Below are positions 61,982 to 64,000 of a DNA stretch of 64,000 nucleotides, one piece after another. Origin of the DNA: Solimonas marina (GTDB lineage Bacteria; Pseudomonadota; Gammaproteobacteria; Nevskiales; Nevskiaceae); assembly GCF_012241385.1 (NCBI RefSeq), contig NZ_JAAVXB010000001.1, positions 558,001 to 622,000 of the forward strand, in the 5' to 3' direction. Every line of letters starts with the position of its first letter. Within the stretch, counting starts at the first letter, position 1. Made by a program: the position numbers and the translations under genes. A model generated the notes under the pieces. The model did not search any database. It was not told the DNA's origin and saw only the letters and a program-made list of their open reading frames with translations.

Positions 61982-62064
61982 TTTCGGCCCCTCGGGGTTC
62001 CGGGGAAAGAAAGCGCAGGATTATCGCATTGCCCGGTGTCAAACGCACAATGCAGGCACCTATT

Positions 62065-62093
62065 GGCTTTGCCGCGCATTGCGCGACAAAGCC
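62065..62093. other. Long hairpin in the purE upstream gap
   Basis: GGCTTTG (62065-62071) pairs with CAAAGCC (62087-62093), and inside CGCGC (62073-62077) pairs with GCGCG (62081-62085), with one mismatch between and a 3-base loop. The whole is about 13 bp of stem. It lies after the SIMPL gene and before purE, both on the minus strand. It could be a terminator without T-run or a leader structure of purE. Confidence 0.5.
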
Positions 62094-62108
62094 ATGTGTG
62101 ATTTTGAA

Positions 62109-62142
62109 TGAGATAAAACGATGAAAATCTATATTTATCTCA
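62109..62142. other. 9-bp inverted repeat in an AT-rich patch before purE
   Basis: TGAGATAAA (62109-62117) and TTTATCTCA (62134-62142) are a perfect inverted repeat separated by 16 bases, in an AT-rich island of this GC-rich sequence. It could be an operator or part of the SIMPL gene terminator region. No regulator is recognised. Confidence 0.4.
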
Positions 62143-62154
62143 CAGGCCGACCGT

Positions 62155-62883
62155 CTAGGGCAGCAGATCGAACTGTGCGCTGACGTTGGCGCTGTACTTG
62201 ATCTCGCCGCTGGCGAAGCCCATCTCGCTGTTGCCGCTGTCGGCAGCCGGCGCGCGCGCCGCCTTGGCCATCATCATCATCGGCACCGGCGGCCGTGCCT
62301 CGCTGTCGTTGGCATTGAGGCTGCGCACCGCGCCGAGCTTCATGCCCAGCGTGTCGGCCAGCAGCCTGGCCTTGTCGCGTGCATCGGTGGCGGCCTGCGC
62401 CAGCGCCTCGCGACGCAGCGCGTCGGCGCGGCTCGATTCAAGCACCGGCGAGTTGACGTGATTGACGCCCGCCTCGGTGGCCTGCAGTACGAAGTCGCCA
62501 AGCCGGTCGAGCTGGGTCACCGTGATATTGATGTCGCGGCGTGCCCGGTAGCCGACCAGCTTCTGCTGCTTGGCGTCGTTGTCCCAGACATATTCGGGGC
62601 TGACGCTGATGCCGGCGGTGGAGATGTCCTTGTCGGCAGCGCCCAGCTTGCGCGCGTCGGCCAGATACGCGCGGACCACGGCGTTGACCTTGGTTTCCGC
62701 CTTCTTCAGGTCCGGATCGACGGCGTCGACCGCCAGACTCAGTTGCGCGCGGTCCGGTTGCACGCTGACCTCGCCCTGGCCGTCGACGGAGACCGTGCGC
62801 GGCGGCGTGTCGGCCGGATCGGCAGCGTGGGCGGCGCTGCACAGCAGCAGGGTGATAGGCATCAGCCAGGCGATTTTCTTCAT
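62155..62883 (-). CDS. Periplasmic SIMPL-domain protein
   Basis: The 242-residue product starts at the ATG at 62883 (MKKIAWLMPITLLLCSAAHA, a signal peptide). The mature protein matches the SIMPL/DUF541 family: VSVDGQGEVSVQPDRAQLSL, VRAYLADARKLGAADKDIST and GYRARRDINITVTQLDRLGD. E. coli YggE belongs here and has been tied to oxidative stress. Near the C-terminus is a Met run (PPVPMMMMAK). Confidence 0.9.
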   Translation of the reverse strand: MKKIAWLMPITLLLCSAAHAADPADTPPRTVSVDGQGEVSVQPDRAQLSLAVDAVDPDLKKAETKVNAVVRAYLADARKLGAADKDISTAGISVSPEYVWDNDAKQQKLVGYRARRDINITVTQLDRLGDFVLQATEAGVNHVNSPVLESSRADALRREALAQAATDARDKARLLADTLGMKLGAVRSLNANDSEARPPVPMMMMAKAARAPAADSGNSEMGFASGEIKYSANVSAQFDLLP

Positions 62884-63029
62884 GTCGGTCGCTCCGCGGC
62901 TCTTGTACGGTGGGATTTCGATCATAGAACGATGACTGAAGCGTCGCGACCCGACCCTGAACCGCCGCGCTGGTTTAAACTGATCGTTCCTGTTTCTCGC
63001 GCCCGCGGGCGCGGATCCCCCGGATTTCC

Positions 63030-63578
63030 ATGAGTGCGTTCCACGAACCCGTCAGCCTGACGCGCGACGTCATCGGCATCCTGATCCCGCAAGGCACCAA
63101 AGTCGAGCTGCCCGAAGGCGCGCGCGCGCAAATCACGCAGGCGCTCGGCGGCAGCTTCACCGTGCAGGTCGAAGGCCATCTGTTCCGCATCGAAGGCAAG
63201 GATGCGGACGCCATCGGCCAGGAAGTCGCGCAGGGGCCGGACGTGCCGGCCGACGCCAGCGATGAAGACATCGAAAAAGCCGTCTGGGATCAGCTCAAGA
63301 CCTGCTATGACCCGGAAATCCCGGTCGACATCGTCGAGCTGGGCCTGGTCTACGAGTGCAAGGTCGAAACGCTGGAGCCTGGCAAGCGTCGCGCCATCGT
63401 GCGCATGACGCTGACCGCGCCGGGCTGCGGTATGGGCGACATACTGGTCGCCGACGCACGCAGCAAGATCGAGCAGATTCCGACCATCACCGAAGTGGAC
63501 ATCGAACTCGTGTTCGACCCGCCGTGGAACCAGTCGATGATGTCGGAAGCCGCCAAACTCGCCACCGGCATGTACTGA
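63030..63578 (+). CDS. sufT: Putative Fe-S cluster assembly protein SufT
   Basis: The 182-residue protein has an N-terminal extension followed by a MIP18/DUF59 domain (WDQLKTCYDPEIPVDIVELG, TAPGCGMGDIL, VELVFDPPWNQSMMSEAAK-like end). SufT helps Fe-S maturation under high demand and is often in suf operons. Here it stands outside one, 18 bases before apaG. Confidence 0.9.
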   Translation: MSAFHEPVSLTRDVIGILIPQGTKVELPEGARAQITQALGGSFTVQVEGHLFRIEGKDADAIGQEVAQGPDVPADASDEDIEKAVWDQLKTCYDPEIPVDIVELGLVYECKVETLEPGKRRAIVRMTLTAPGCGMGDILVADARSKIEQIPTITEVDIELVFDPPWNQSMMSEAAKLATGMY

Positions 63579-63595
63579 TACGGAGCATCACGACG

Positions 63596-63982
63596 ATGTC
63601 GGACACCGTGACCCGAGGCATCCGCATCATCGTCGAGCCGCGCTTCATTGCCGAGCAGTCCAACCCCGACGCCGGCCACTGGCTGTTCGCCTACCACGTG
63701 ACCATCCGCAACGAAGGCAGCGAGACCGTGCAACTGATCAGCCGCCACTGGGTGATCACCGACGGCGAAGGTCACGTCGAGGAAGTGCGCGGCCCCGGCG
63801 TCGTCGGCTACCAGCCGGTGCTCGCCGCAGGCGAAGAATTCCAGTACACCAGCGGCTGTCCGCTCGGCACGCCGGTCGGCACCATGCACGGCGAATTCAA
63901 CATGGTGCTCAGCGACAGCCAACAGCGCTTCGACGCGCACATCAAACCGTTCCGCCTCGCGGTCCCGACCGTGCTGAACTGA
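63596..63982 (+). CDS. apaG: ApaG protein (Co2+/Mg2+ efflux-associated, FN3-like fold)
   Basis: The 128-residue product starts at the ATG at 63596 with GGAG upstream. Family signatures are VTIRNEGSETVQLISRHWVI and VVGYQPVLAAGEEFQYTSGC, with a late FNMVLSDSQQRFDAHIKPF. The family usually neighbours apaH or ksgA, which are not seen here. The exact role is unsettled. The window ends 18 bases after the stop. Confidence 0.95.
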   Translation: MSDTVTRGIRIIVEPRFIAEQSNPDAGHWLFAYHVTIRNEGSETVQLISRHWVITDGEGHVEEVRGPGVVGYQPVLAAGEEFQYTSGCPLGTPVGTMHGEFNMVLSDSQQRFDAHIKPFRLAVPTVLN

Positions 63983-64000
63983 GCGGCCGCGCCGCGCCGT

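Overview
The window reads as about 64 kb of chromosome from a GC-rich gammaproteobacterium, starting beside the replication origin. Three things point that way: the left edge carries DnaA boxes and an AT-rich tract followed by dnaN-recF-gyrB; mrcA is divergent from pilMNOPQ-aroKB as in Xanthomonas and Pseudomonas relatives; and an AlkB alkane hydroxylase fused to rubredoxin lies beside an AraC-type regulator. A hydrocarbon-using Nevskiales/Solimonadaceae-like organism fits, but this is inferred from gene content, not from a database search.

Layout. 1-5.0 kb: origin fragment, dnaN, recF (with two perfect parS sites inside it), gyrB and a strong terminator. 5.0-16.1 kb: an uncharacterised gene and mrcA on the minus strand, then the type IV pilus alignment/secretin operon pilMNOPQ, aroK, aroB and dgt. 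16.2-18.0 kb: a secreted WxxGxW/His-rich protein and a Phd/VapC-type toxin-antitoxin pair whose PIN toxin looks degenerate. 18.1-24.6 kb: gltB-gltD, followed by a 154-bp tandem array that repeats the last codons of gltD.

24.6-36.5 kb is the most unusual part. Two complete five-gene minor-pilin operons (pilE-fimT-pilV-pilW-pilX), both on the minus strand and in the same order, flank a secreted tricorn-like S41 protease. Both PilX proteins are several times the usual size, and one carries a regular 17-residue beta-helix-like repeat. No pilY1 is present. The pilMNOPQ machinery in the same window could assemble these subunits.

36.6-44.8 kb: a PAP2 phosphatase, two membrane proteins divergent from a DesK/DesR-like two-component pair, a nitronate monooxygenase, YceH and ethanolamine ammonia-lyase (eutBC). 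44.9-48.4 kb: the AlkB-rubredoxin fusion, its divergent AraC-family regulator with a clear two-site direct repeat between them, and a TonB_C-domain protein. 48.5-64 kb: a DUF445 protein, HrpA helicase and an FMN reductase; an OprO/P-type porin divergent from an orphan modA across a ModE-like box; pyrF-hemE, an acyltransferase, DegV, purE-purK, a SIMPL-domain protein, a SufT-like protein and apaG. Many genes overlap by ATGA, indicating compact, translationally coupled operons.
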